DNA of 64,000 nt. Origin: Antedon bifida (lineage: Eukaryota > Echinodermata > Crinoidea > Comatulida > Antedonidae). The notes under the pieces are model-generated. The model was not told where the DNA came from. It searched no databases and was given only the letters and a program-made list of their open reading frames with translations. The stretch lies in assembly GCA_963402885.1 (NCBI GenBank), contig OY727098.1, positions 3,281,001 to 3,345,000 on the forward strand. Direction: 5' to 3'. Below are positions 1-12,064 of the stretch, in pieces (within the stretch, counting starts at the first letter, position 1; the number at the start of each line of letters is the position of its first letter). The position numbers were made by a program, and so were the translations under genes.

Positions 1-2105
1 ACGTGAGAATTCCCAATCAACATAACAACTCAAAGCATTACGTCATCGTTAATATTTTAAATAATTTATTAATTACCTGAATTAATATTGAAACTATGGA
101 ATTTTTAGCCTAGTACATTTGAAAATGTTTTGACATAGTTTTGCATTATAAATAACTAACTTTTCAGTTCGATTATTTATTGTACTGTATATTATTTCTG
201 TAAGTTTTCTCATGAACCTAATCTTATAAGCCCATTTTTTTCTACATTCATATTTAGAAAATACTGAATACTTAAAATGTAAAATACAAACGCTTAAGAT
301 CTCAAAGTACAAATTGCACTTCTATACTTACTTACTTAACCATACCGGTATGTCATATTAACTTTATTTCTTTTATTGACAATTTTGTGATAAACATTTA
401 TTCATCACATGCTAATGATAGCTCACTGACTTGTAAACATTATAGTTTATGTCATTTACGATATATGTAAATAATGTTGTCCCAAGAAAATGTATACCAT
501 TCTGCCACCCGATTTTATGATGCTGTATCTAGATGTATCGTATCATAGGAACATTCTGTAATACGGCATCACATGTGTTATCACATAGTAGCCTAGTATC
601 ATAGACCACATAATACTATACTATAAATACGGAGGAATATTGTCGTATGTGGAGATACAGCAATGATAATGCTTCCAGTGTCATCAATACAAGATTGAAT
701 AGGCCTACAATAGATATGTGACTCTTCACCACCCATTCAACCTTTAGTCGGTCTATTTCACCATCATTCAGGGTTAAACTTGATGTCAGGGCCCACGTTC
801 CTATCTACACACAAAAGAACGGAAATAATTAACCTGCTATTGTACATCATTTAATCATATTAAATAATATTTGGCAATATACCTGTGTACAGTATGTTGA
901 GTGTGGGTACTAAATTGGATGACAAATAGCTTGTTAGGTACATGTATTGATAAGATTAATTGATGTGTATTATGTATGAGATAAAGTTTGTGATGTATTG
1001 CTTGTCATTTAAGAGTTCATTGATAATACATTAACGTATTATGTATTCAGATTTAAAGAATAGCCTAGAAAAGTTCTCACCCAAGGATTTTACATCGAAT
1101 TTAATTTCATATCAAAAATCGGAAGTAATCAAACCTGACCCCGAAATATGAAGGTCATTCCGTTATGGAAACATTCCAAAATTGTAACTACCGGTAATAC
1201 ACATATTATCAATTCAAAATATGAATCATAATTTTACACCCTGGGGGTGGAACTTCATGGTACTCCTATTATGCTAACGTACGTATTGTCAGATTTGATG
1301 TTTGACCGTAAGATCATAAACCGTTTATTAAAAGTGATAGGTTTTAGGATGATGGGGGTTTCGATTTGAAGGTGCCTTAATGCATGGGTATACATAAATT
1401 GCCATAATATAAATAAAGCCGTTATTAATTCAATAAAATCAAATCAACGTATACAAAAAAATGGAAACGTACAACGTATACTCCCAATCCATTCCCACTA
1501 ATTTTGGAAATTTTTGTTTGATCTCCATTATCCTACTTAAGCCTTTTAATGTGAATTTCTCCCTGATTATAGCAAACGTAAGAGGCTGCCTGTCTGTCTA
1601 CATACCGTGGTGGAACACTTTGGCAAAATCAGACCAATCTATATTATACTTTATCATGTTAGTCCTCTATTATTTCCTAAGCAATCTGATCTTCATCATG
1701 ATGCATTCCTTTTTCATTCATAAAGTACCTTATAGACATAGAAGAACACCCCCCCCCCCTCCTCCCCCTATTATTTTAATTATTGGTATCCACGTGAAAC
1801 CATCTCTTGCTATGATCTTTTTATTTAGGCCATCTGAAAAATGTTGTCCTATATATCACCTTGACTTTGTCTTCAACTGGATTCTGGATGGACAGGTGGT
1901 ATAAGTAGATCATATCCTACATAATTTATTTTACAACTTTTTGATAACAAAATAATTGATTTAAGTATAATAACCGGGGTTTTTGAGACGCGTTAAAAAT
2001 ACCTTTGGAATTAGCTGTCATTAACCCAGTTAAAGAGTGAGTGGTGCTAAAATAAACTTATAGGAATGGTGTATGTGAATGATTTCTCTGGAATATACGT
2101 CCCTA
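1..2105. other. AT-rich non-coding stretch
   Basis: I see no gene here. The sequence is AT-rich, with scattered short open frames lacking coding character. It holds one TAGGCCTA octamer (700-707) and a C-rich run near 1749-1770. It may be intergenic DNA or an upstream intron of the THSD4-like gene; the sequence does not decide. Confidence 0.5.
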
Positions 2106-3125
2106 TAGCGCGTGGTTTCCACTAGAACGCAACGCAGCGACGTACTGACGCAAAGTGCTGTATTGCGTAATCACAAGTGAGAGCTGACGACGCAGCAGTG
2201 ATGCAAACATCGAAGGTTTGATTTCACGCAGGCGGTGGCAAACCAAATTATTGGAAGGGCATTTTGTTACGTTGCGTAGGTTGCGTTACGTTGCGTCGCT
2301 AGTGGGAACCAAGCTTATCTGTGCAATAGTTGAAGCCTCCACAGCAGCTGATGCCGAGATGAAAATCCATAACAATTCCACGTATGACACATATTCATCA
2401 TCCTATAACATAATTCAAATTCAGACAGATTAGGACTAACTAGTCAAATGACACATACTAATGACTGGTGATTTATGGAATCGTCATCCGTAAATGTTCT
2501 TGTTATTGTTTGAGTATCGTTACTATTGAGCCAATAAGCAGTCATACTAGATAATATGCTTGGTTCCCACTAGGACGAAACGCAAGGACGTAAGTGGAAC
2601 GCAAGTGATTGGGCCAATCACAAGCGATGGATTATTCGAACTGTCGCTTGTCATTGGTCAACTCTTGCGTTGGGTCACAGTGGGACTTGCGACGCAAATA
2701 AATTGACTAATCACAACACGGTGGATCGTGCGAACTGTGGCGTGTGGTTGGTCAACTCATTTATGATTGATTCCCTAAAGCGTGGTTCCCACTAAAACGT
2801 AACGCAAGGACGTAAACGCAACGCAAGCGTTTTAACCAGTGACAAGCGAAGTTATAGACAGTTAGCAATCACAAGCGAATAAGCCATCGCTTGTGATTGG
2901 TCAATTCACTTGCGTTGCGTTACGTCCTTGCGTTGCGTCGCTAGTGGGAACCACGCTTTAAAGGACGCAGCACGTAAGCGCAACGCAATTGATTCATTCG
3001 AACAACCGCTTGTCATTGGTCAATTCGCTCGCGTTACGTCCGACGTCCTTGCGTTGCGTTCTAGTGGGAACCAAAACATTGCGCTTACGTCCTTACGTTG
3101 CGTCTCTAGAGTGGGAACCAAGCGT
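2106..3125. mobile_element. Nested cluster of fold-back element family A
   Basis: At least four or five copies of one short inverted-repeat family lie end to end or inside one another. The family terminus reads GGTTCCCACTAG followed by a segment rich in ACGCAACGCAAGGACGTAA; the opposite end is its complement, ending CTAGTGGGAACC. Visible units are about 2112-2312, 2563-2700 (right end degraded), 2782-2957 (most complete, both ends present), 2958-3075 and 3076-3122. The core repeats a CACAAGCGA / TCGCTTGTGATTGGTCA palindrome. No transposase is encoded, so this is best called a MITE or foldback cluster. Related pieces occur near 6.6 kb and 32.5 kb. Confidence 0.8.
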
Positions 3126-3558
3126 TATAATGGGATATGATATGAGCTTGCTTCATTGTTGACGATAACTATTAACTATTTTTCCGTAAGATCCCCAATA
3201 TGGAAGAACAACAAAAACAACAGCACCTTTGTGTCTATGAAAAAATCAAATAACACACTTTACATTATGCTTGAAAGGTGCAAAATACCTTGATGTATAG
3301 AGCGAAACAAAACCGTAAGGGGCTCAAAAGAGGTATATATCTGAGTTTGGGAAAAATGTCAATATTGTGTTTACTTTGTATCACCCCAGACACTGACTGG
3401 ACACATGTACTTCTTTTTAAGTCTGACCTACTATTACAAATCAATTCCGGAATGTAACTTCTTCATCAAGTTGAGGATGTGATTTCCGTCTGGCTCAATT
3501 TAAGCTTTAATCTTCAATTGCACTGATACATACCATTTTTGTTGTCAATCTATATTTT

Positions 3559-3750
3559 TAGTCGCGTGAACGCGACTCTATAGTTCACTATGTCGGTCGG
3601 TCGGTCTGTCGGTCTGTCGGTCTGTCTGTCGGTCCGGTATCACTATGCGTTTTATCGCTTTTCTGTACTTTTTGAACTGTTTTGATGTACAGAAAAGTTT
3701 TAAAGTACATTACTTTTTGAAAGTTCATTTTTTTGTGAGAGCACGCGACT
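3559..3750 (+). mobile_element. Element family E, copy 1, carrying a GTCG/GTCT microsatellite
   Basis: The left end is a small palindrome (AGTCGCGT-GA-ACGCGACT), followed by a (GTCG)n/(GTCT)n tract at about 3594-3640. The right end is GCACGCGACT at 3741-3750. Between them a short inverted repeat pairs CTTTTCTGTAC with GTACAGAAAAG. The same ends and microsatellite recur at 12263-12337 and, reversed, at 9249-9304, so this is a small mobile element that carries its microsatellite with it. It has no coding capacity. Confidence 0.65.
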
Positions 3751-5901
3751 TATGGCTGTTGGCCTTGTTGTAATTCGGTTTAGTCCTTACTACAATTGCG
3801 TTTTATTAGCCTGTAGCTTAAATGCACATTTAGCTGCAGCAACAATCATAAATACAGTATTTACCTATACAGTAGGCCTATATTTTCTTAACTTACACTC
3901 AAGATTATTTCATCCTGTAATACACGGTTACCAGATTATCTTGAGATATGGAAGTAGCTTCTTCTATCTATGTTACATTAATTGCTACATTTTCTACAAA
4001 TTTATAGGCCTATTCTTTTTTTAAAATTTTGATCGCATAGACTTCATCAACTTACTAAAACACATCTGAAATTGCTAATACTGGATGCGTTGTTATTTAC
4101 GATTGATACAACTCATGGGTTTAAACAGCATCATATCTATTTATCTTCGATTATTAAATAAGTAGTATCTTGTAGTACACTGTAACATTGCGTGTACTTG
4201 TTGATAGGCAGGGAAGAAAATGATCAGATTAAACTCTCCCCGGGTTTACGCTGGCTTATGTAATTACAGTCTTTTTATTAGAAAATAATTTAACACAAAC
4301 ACAAAATAACAAATTTAATTTGTTTTCAAGTTATTTGTTTTGCGATTTAAAAACAATATTTAAATATAGAAAGGCTCTTGTTGTTAATATGAAATTCATG
4401 TCAACTTTAGGAACATAAAGACATAATTGAAGTGTTGTTTACAGAGGTAGATGGAGACCTAAGGGGCATAGTCGGGGGTTCAAGTTCGTTAATATAGACA
4501 GGATGCTTTAGGTAGATGATACATAGTATCTTAATTATGATGAAAAGATAATGGAATACATATAATTCGGTGCCCCGCGCTATTTATAGGAGCTTTTCGA
4601 TTTCACGTCGCGGCAATCAAACAATATGTGCAAGCTCATAATTTCCTTGTAAACTGCGTAGTCTATGCAGGTCTATGTTATCAATGTAACCTTATGCTAA
4701 GAATTTCGTTTTGACATTCATTTTTTATGATGAAAACTGAAGTTTAATTTCGATTTCATTAAAGATGACACTAATTGTTAAAAAATTGCAATCTCCTCCT
4801 ATCCGTTATACGAATGACATCAATTATGAATAATTACTGATCTGGGTTATTTTGATTTTGATCTACTGTAAATTATGCTCTCTCCTTTGTAAATACCCGC
4901 ATCCTACTTAAGTAGGCCTAAGCATGTTATAGTCTGTGAAGTGATTTACCAATCTTATGAATCACAGAATGGAATGTTAGGTATATGTTTTTGGATTTTT
5001 GATCTATTAACTTTCAAATTGAATTAAATTGCTTAATGGATGTAGCTATTAATGTTCATGTACTGCTTAATTGGGGGAAGTATAGTAGTTTATGTTTTTA
5101 TATTTACCGACATCATAACATAATGCAACACTGTGAACCGTATATATTCTATCTAACCACAAACTATGACCCGGTTTCTAATTTAATTCCTCAATCAATT
5201 ATAGGCTGTTGAAAAGAGATATAGGATTATTATAAATAGTGGTACATATGCATACTTAAATAGGTATATGAACAATATATATAACCTGGAGGGAAGATCA
5301 ATTTGTCATGTCGATTTAAATCAATCAATAAAGTTTATACATAGTTACTGTGATTCATCGAAAAGCCCCTCGGTCGAAACCGCCGCATTACACTGAAACG
5401 TCAACAAATTAAAAACGCAGTGACATTTATTTGATACTTACTTACTACTTGGGCCTATTAGGACTAGCTTAATATCATAGTAAGCAATAGTATAGGATGA
5501 CCACAAATAATAACTTATAGTGAAACCCCAGAGTCTACCAATCAAACACACCTGCCTATCGTACGTACCAAAAAGGGGGAATTCCCTATTCAGCAACAGC
5601 GGCTTGTACAACTTTCTTGCGGTCAAAAGCATTAAAGGGTCTTTGGAAAAAAAAAGCCTAATGCTTTTCAGGAATATTACGCCGTGTTTATATCAAGCTT
5701 AGCAAGAGAAAATATTTATCATGGAATGTCCCTCGTTCGTAAAAATGGCTTAGAAGTGACTGTTGGAAACTTACCAAACTTTTAGACAACTAGATACTGC
5801 TGATGGATTTGTCTCGTGCTGTTGGGGTTACTTCCTTTCCCTGTCTCACAGGTAATCAAGTGACATAATGTCAAATCCTGTTAGTTCGTCGAGAATACAC
5901 T
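3751..5901. other. Non-coding, no recognised feature
   Basis: This is AT-rich sequence with no supported gene. TAGGCCTA octamers occur at 3873, 4005 and 4913. The short open frames look random. Confidence 0.5.
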
Positions 5902-6023
5902 TAAGCTCTGTCTGCACTATCAAATTTAAGTGACAAAAAATGAAAATGATGATTTCTTAGCACTACCATATTTGGGAATATCACTACCGTATTTGGTAGT
6001 TTAATAGTGTAGACGGAGCTTTA
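5902..6023. mobile_element. MITE family B, copy 1
   Basis: The terminal inverted repeats read TAAGCTCTGTCTGCACTATC at the left and the matching GATAGTGTAGACAGAGCTTA type at the right (here slightly diverged). The core carries the family's CACTACCATATTTGGG phrase. It is about 120 bp long with no coding capacity and belongs to a family of six in this window. Confidence 0.8.
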
Positions 6024-6594
6024 CTCTCTGCTCAGAGAGGCGCGAGAACAATATGCAAATACCGAGCAATTCAAGTGAGTATCTATGCATGGTGAGCTCC
6101 CGTAATTGATTCGGGTGGTGGGGTGATTAGAAAAACTCAAAACAAACTTTGACATGAAGAAAGAACAAATTAAACAATTTATTTCCGAAATTTACAATAC
6201 TTATGAATGGTTAATTCTGAGACCTACTAAATCATTGAGTTTAAGGAAACACCTTAACATTTAAGTTGATAAAGTAGGCCTAAACCTCATCAACTAGGCT
6301 CTCTTCATAGTTCTGACGAAGAAACGGGATCAAATGACTTACTGGAGGCCCACCTACTCGTCGTGTGTACTTCCATGGAAAATTCTCAATCATGATAGGC
6401 CTTCTTCAAGAACCCAGAACCAAGCACGAAGGGTAGGGCCTGCACAACACAAAGGAATTGTCTCTTATTTGTTTATTTTTTCTTTACGAGCACGATAAAC
6501 GAGAGATTTGATTATTGTTCGTAATATTTTGTTTATGAATATTAACCTGAATCGATGTCTATAACCATTAATAGAAGTATAAGAATTTATTTCT

Positions 6595-6682
6595 CACTAG
6601 TGGTGGATCAGCAGCACTTTCGCTTATGATTTGTCAAATTACTTGTTGGGTGAAAATGCTCTAGTGGGAACCAAACTTTATG
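6595..6682. mobile_element. Degraded family A fragment
   Basis: CTAGTGGGAACCAAACTTTA at 6661-6680 is the family A right terminus. Upstream, GCTTATGATTTGTCAAATTA is a diverged match to the family core. The left end is reduced to CACTAG. Confidence 0.55.
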
Positions 6683-9025
6683 AGAAGTAATTCCGATCGT
6701 CTGTGCGTAATCCAGCCCAGTTACAATGCATTCACTTACTTTACATGTCAACTATCAAGCTGACTGTTCAACGTTCTCAACTCAATTAAACTGAACGAAT
6801 GTGATATCTACCTGGGTAGATATCCCAGTCATGTTGCACATTAAAGTTTCTCCTCAATGCATGTTCAATCACAATTCTGAACCCCGTGTGGTATGAACAG
6901 GTGTAAAAATAATGTTTAAAATGTGACTTGTTTGACGAGATTGATATAAAAGATGAGTCACAACAGTCAGCTGTTTGGTTCTTGCTTTTTTTCTATCATC
7001 AAACTGGGTTTTTATGTCTTCCGAAGGAATATATAATTTGAAACAAGGGAACATCTTTCAATAAATAATAACATATTATAGACGCTTAACAATCAAAGAG
7101 GGTTAAAAAGACTTGCAACCAATCAAGTTGTTCCTATTAAACTCCTCCCACTTTTGACATTCTACTGGATAACTCGTTGAATGATTGACATTGTTCGTTG
7201 CTACATAGAGAATTTCCATTTTCACGGCTTTCTATTTCTGTGAATATCTGTTTTTAATACTATACAATATTGTGTCACAAATCCTTAGAACGTAAGCAGT
7301 TATAATCCGTTCAGATATGTATGGTGACTTGGAACAAAGGCCTCGATATTAAATTAGATAATTTTACGAATAAATGGCGATTTTGACTGAATACGTACTC
7401 ATCGTAGCATTAGCCTAATGGTCTATGGATAACATATCTATAAATCAGTGTAGTACAGTTTACGATATTAAATTATATTTACCATGTTTTTTAATTTTAT
7501 AGCACCGAAATGATATATTATAGTTGTCAAAAGCATGGATATTTTATTTGATATGTTATGGTTGCTTGCTTTTATGGAGTTTGCTTGCCTGTTTAATAAG
7601 TAGGCCTATGGTACATTTTTTTCTGAGAGTTTGAACTTTAAATACTGTACGATTAGATAGAAACATGTATACAAGTATTATTTGAAATTATTAATATGTT
7701 TAAAATATTTAATGATCACCCTCAAATCAAGTTTACATTTTGTTCAGCAAAAGTGTACTACAATGTTGCGAGAAAGTGTTGTAACCGTCCTTTCTGTACA
7801 GACAACTGAAAAAAGGAACAACTTTTGACGAGGGTGTCGGCAATGTTAGATGCTAGAATTGTCACAAACCCGAGTGAGAGAAATGCATATGCATCAGTGA
7901 ATTATAATACTTGTTTTAGTATAGTGATTATGTTCAAATTTGTTAAATGTTCAACAGTAGGCCTACCTTAATAATTAACACATAGAGTTAACTCAATGGT
8001 TGATACATTCCATCTTTTCAACTATGACCTTACGTGTAAGTGAAACAAGTATATAGTTATGTGTTTCTATTTCTACCTGATAGGAAGTAGAATTCCAAAG
8101 GTTCACAATTAATTCTGTTACACTTGACTTGCAGTGTTTACATAATTTCACTATTAAATATTTATATAGCATGTACAACGGGCTAGGCTGCTATCCCAAC
8201 ATTGTGAGGAACACGGAATAGCGGTTTGCTTACGAGACGAAATAAAGCCTTTATTTAGATTACTGGAGAAACAACTGAAAAACTTGTAAAATGCCCTTTA
8301 TATTTGATCTGTAAGGAATTATAATCACGTGACTTGTCTTTATTCAACTTACCGATCAACGGGTAATTGAGAGACTGAAGTGGATATACGCATTCGTTTA
8401 CAACGTATATAAAACATTCATTCTTTCCATTATTTCTGCTGTCTATCTACCATAGCGTCAACATCATTTATAGCTGAACTAGATTGTACCCGGTCTACTT
8501 CGAACTTTCCAATGTTAGACATCATCAGCCCAAGCTTGTCCAGTTACTGTCGTAGGCCTACTAAATAGGTATAATAGCAAAACAGGTCTACATGTGTACC
8601 GGTATTGATAAATCTCTACCATTGTAAGTTTTCGTTTGTTGCGATTTATCACTGTTAAGGTAAGCATACATTTTTAAACATGGTTTAAGTCGAGCGCTAT
8701 CCAACGTATCATTATGATGCCCACTTTGCCCTTTTATTCATGATTGGCCTACTTATGGTATTTCCTCTGTAATAGAACTGTCACATTTTCTCTTGACTCA
8801 AAGTCCACATTCCATAGTAAATGTTCATAGTCCAACTTTTTTGAAAGTTTACATGCGCCTACACATATCGATATAGGCCTAATGCTATTCTGGTTGATTG
8901 TGGAAACTTCAGTTTGCGTCAAACACAGTGTGAGAAGTATTCACAAACGCACGTAAACGCGTCTACATTATGCATCAGGAATTATTATAGGTGTGGTCGA
9001 TTCAGCAAATCGTCAACAAATATAC
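6683..9025. other. Non-coding, no recognised feature
   Basis: No gene is supported. TAGGCCTA octamers occur at 7601, 7958, 8553 and 8874. The longest open frames (about 60 codons) show no motif or splice context. Confidence 0.5.
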
Positions 9026-9149
9026 CGTAAAACTTCGAAAAGATGCCCATAGGCTTATATGTTTAGTAATGGGCTTCTTTTCAAGATGGGTTTCTTTTCG
9101 AGATCACTTTTGCAGACGAAAAAGAGGGGCTTCTTTTTGAGGTTTTACG
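9026..9149. mobile_element. Small fold-back element (family H)
   Basis: The ends are inverted: CGTAAAACTTCGAAAAGATG at the left and CTTCTTTTTGAGGTTTTACG at the right. The GGGCTTCTTTT phrase recurs inside, so the arms are internally repetitive. It is about 124 bp, non-coding, and the only copy I found here. A MITE-like origin is inferred. Confidence 0.5.
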
Positions 9150-9248
9150 ACATTTTCCATAATTTTCACTTGGTTCGCTTTTATACAAAATTAGCCAGTG
9201 ACGTTATGCTTTAAACTTTATAAAAAACAAGGTCATATACATGGCTAC

Positions 9249-9304
9249 AGTCGCGTGCGAAATTTGAGTTAGTGTTTACCGACCGACCACCCGACCGACC
9301 GACC
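9249..9304 (-). mobile_element. Element family E, copy 2 (partial, reversed)
   Basis: This is the reverse complement of the right part of family E: AGTCGCGTGC, then a stretch matching the TAAACACTAACTTGAGCACG side of copy 3, then a (CCGA)n tract. The opposite terminus is missing. Confidence 0.6.
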
Positions 9305-10704
9305 GTTGTTGTGTCCATGTAACTGTAATTTACACAAGGTACACTTACAAGTGATTTTGCAACCGTGGGTTAAGAATACCTTTATTGAGATGTGCAATCA
9401 GTTGAAACTAAGAGAAGTACAATTTACAAACTTTGTTGTAGCATGGGTAACCCTGTTTTCCAAATAACTTTAGCATCAATTGGCCTATATTTTTATGATA
9501 TCTCTTGATTCCTGTTTAGACTATACTTGTTCGTTCCATTTATTCATGCACTAGTATCAATCCTGTGTAGTTTCTTTTTTCTTAGACATGCTCTTTCGTC
9601 GTTTGTTCATTAATTCATTGTATAAATTCCAATCATCCTATTCACCCACTAACATTCATAAATTCATCAATAGAGGACCCTAAATGATCACTTTCTACAC
9701 AGAGAAAAATAATTTCGATATATAAAATTATCCGTTTATATTTCCTTTATTTATTTTTCACAGTTGATTTGGTTGGTTGTGTAAGGCTGATTATTTTTTA
9801 TTTATCGTTTTATTTTATTCGCTTTAATTATTTCAGTTGGATTATGCATGGTAATGGTTACGTTTGATTTTATTTATAAGGTCTTGACAAGAGCCTCTGT
9901 CCCCACCCCATTGTGCAAGTGAAATATCTAGGTCTTTCTACACTATAATTGAGTCTTTCACTCAAGGGTTCAATGACAGGAGAATCATAGCCACGAACCT
10001 AACCCACAAAAAAGCCTTACAAATTGTTAAAACATCAATTGGAGATTTATTGTGCATTGTTTGCAATTTAAAATGACTTCTATTCAAAAAGTAAATATAG
10101 TATCAACTTTTCATTCAGTATGACTTTTATGGACTGTAAACATTTATTACAGTAATTACTTGTAATTAAACAAACACGATACAAATAAGATCGTATGAGG
10201 GTAACTTGCGTACTAACTGTACGCACGTCATTCATTGATTACCGTACTTTCTACGTCAAATATCACGCGTTTCGCAAACAGAATGCGCGCACTCACAGTG
10301 ATATCAAATATCACCAAGTATAAAAGACAATATCTCTATGGATTTTGAAGAATATTTGTTACACAAGTTTTGAATATTTTCTTTTATTTGTCGACACGTT
10401 AAAAGGTGTTCCCATCGGAGTGTATCGTTGGTATCTGGGGTTCTTATTGTAAAGTAGTCAGATCATTTCTGTCAACAATTAAATAAACTAATGGATCGTG
10501 TACAAGGGCTATATTGTAGACCATTGATTCTATAACGGGGTTCATTCATCTAACAATCCATTGTATAAATAAAGCACAATAATGTATACTGGTAATGATA
10601 CCTTAATTATGACAGTATTATGTACATTATTGGTAACACAATATGCACGCGCCTTGGCTGTAATATTAATAATGTGGATATTTCACGTTAGCAAAAGTAG
10701 TATA
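9305..10704. other. Non-coding, no recognised feature
   Basis: AT-rich sequence. I see no gene or clear repeat here. Confidence 0.5.
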
Positions 10705-10886
10705 AAGGGTCTTTCACACCTGTTCCGGCACGGTTCCGGTCCGGCGAATCGAACATCAATGTTTCGTTTTCACGACGCTCCACGCGGCTATGCACCAATC
10801 GATATGCGCGTGGCCGCGTGAAAACGAAACATTGACGTTCGATTGGATTTTCCGGCGCCGAACCGGAACAGGTGTGAAAGACCCTT
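10705..10886. mobile_element. GC-rich palindromic element (family C)
   Basis: This 182-bp element has near-perfect inverted arms: AAGGGTCTTTCACACCTGTT at the left and its exact complement ending GTGTGAAAGACCCTT at the right. Further inward, CAATGTTTCGTTTTCACG pairs with CGTGAAAACGAAACATTG. The arms are about 70 bp each around a GC-rich centre. It stands out from the AT-rich surroundings. No transposase is encoded, and the flanking duplication is not clear. Confidence 0.75.
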
Positions 10887-10949
10887 AAGTAAGTATTATT
10901 AAGCTAAAACTGTTCTTATTGGCTTTCTGTTTTTCAATGAAGAAAAAAT

Positions 10950-10995
10950 AAGATTCTGGACAATCACAATGACCATTGTGATTTTCCAGAATCTT
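10950..10995. repeat. 46-nt near-perfect hairpin
   Basis: Two 22-nt arms (10950-10971 and 10974-10995) are complementary at 21 of 22 positions, separated by only 2 nt. Left arm starts AAGATTCTGGA and right arm ends TCCAGAATCTT. The loop is too short for a typical microRNA precursor, so a small fold-back relic or cruciform-forming site is more likely. Confidence 0.7.
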
Positions 10996-11940
10996 CAACC
11001 ATCAACCTTTGTTATTTTTAATTCTTTACGACATTTTTGTGTTGAACTTGAACTTTATTATTGCAATTCATTATATAAATAATTTGATAAAATATCGCAT
11101 ATAAAAAATACAAAACATAGCACTCAACAAGTAATTATTCGCCGGGCTGTGCAGGCTCTCTCTAAAATTTGTGAACAGAACATTTTGGAATTGGAAGCAT
11201 TTTAACTAATATTTATGATTAACTAATACTATTGACAAAAGACACATCAGCACTAAACATTTAATTTATCATAGATACTTACTTAAGCCACAGATCAGAA
11301 CGAATGTTTTGTACCTTAGTAGAATCATTAGATAATACAAACTGATAAAAATGTAAATAGTAAATAAATTATAATACAAGTTACTATCTTTTAAAGTTTT
11401 GATTAAATAAATTACATGCCATGTACAGTGTTGTTTATTTAGAATTATACTTTAGATCAACAAAATATAACGTTGTGTTCATTCATTCATCCTTATAATA
11501 ATATAACATCGTAATTTATATGTTTTGTTTAAAGTTCTTTGTTTTTAACTTTAGTATGAGTTATAGTGTTTCTCTCTTGTTTCCCTTACATGTTCAGCCC
11601 ATGGATTAAATAATGCTATGACACCATTACATTACATTACATGGGGAAACCTTGGTAGGCCTATATTTTCCCCAGGTCTAACCATGTCTCTGATCATCGG
11701 GTGACGCCCTACCCTCACCGTGTTCCATTCAAATACGATCTTCTGCAGTTATGTTTGAAGGTATATATTGCATTAAAATGTGTAGGCGACTCAGCATTAT
11801 AGATAAACATCCTGCGTGGGGATTAACTGCCCGAGAAAAACATAAAAGTAAATGATAAAAACAGAACAATAAAGTCTGTTTAGAACAATTCCTTCTTTGT
11901 TTGCTTAAATATTAATATTCTGAATGTCTTTATCTTGTAG
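10996..11940. other. Upstream region or 5' intron of the THSD4-like gene
   Basis: No coding sequence. TAGGCCTA at 11656 and a TTACATTACATTACAT tract near 11628 are present. The last bases, TTTATCTTGTAG, resemble a splice acceptor, so an upstream non-coding exon is plausible but unseen. GGTATATATTGC near 11760 could act as a TATA-like site; support is weak. Confidence 0.35.
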
Positions 11941-12064
11941 GTGGTCTACTAAAACTATGAGGACAAACACAAACAACAGTTTATTAATGGAGTTACTAGC
12001 AGTATCAATAATCATTCTAACAGCAGGGGTAGGATCGTCATCATCAAGTACAGATACACGATTG
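11941..12064 (+). CDS. THSD4-like exon 1 (coding): signal peptide
   Basis: Coding starts at ATG 11957; 11941-11956 would be 5' UTR if TTGTAG before it is an acceptor. The 36 codons begin MRTNTNNSLLMELLAV and continue with a hydrophobic stretch (SIIILTAGVG) and a Ser-rich tail, a typical signal peptide. A second in-frame ATG at codon 11 could also serve as start. The donor is TTG|GTTAGT, phase 0, matching the phase of the next exon. Confidence 0.75.

Noticed and set aside
1461-1904. 147-codon open frame, the longest in the left 10 kb
   Set aside because: Composition is hydrophobic and irregular, it crosses a C-run that yields a poly-Pro stretch, and it shows no domain, splice pattern or codon bias.
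10582-10821. 79-codon frame across the 10.7-kb palindrome
   Set aside because: More than half of it lies in the inverted-repeat element, and nothing suggests coding.
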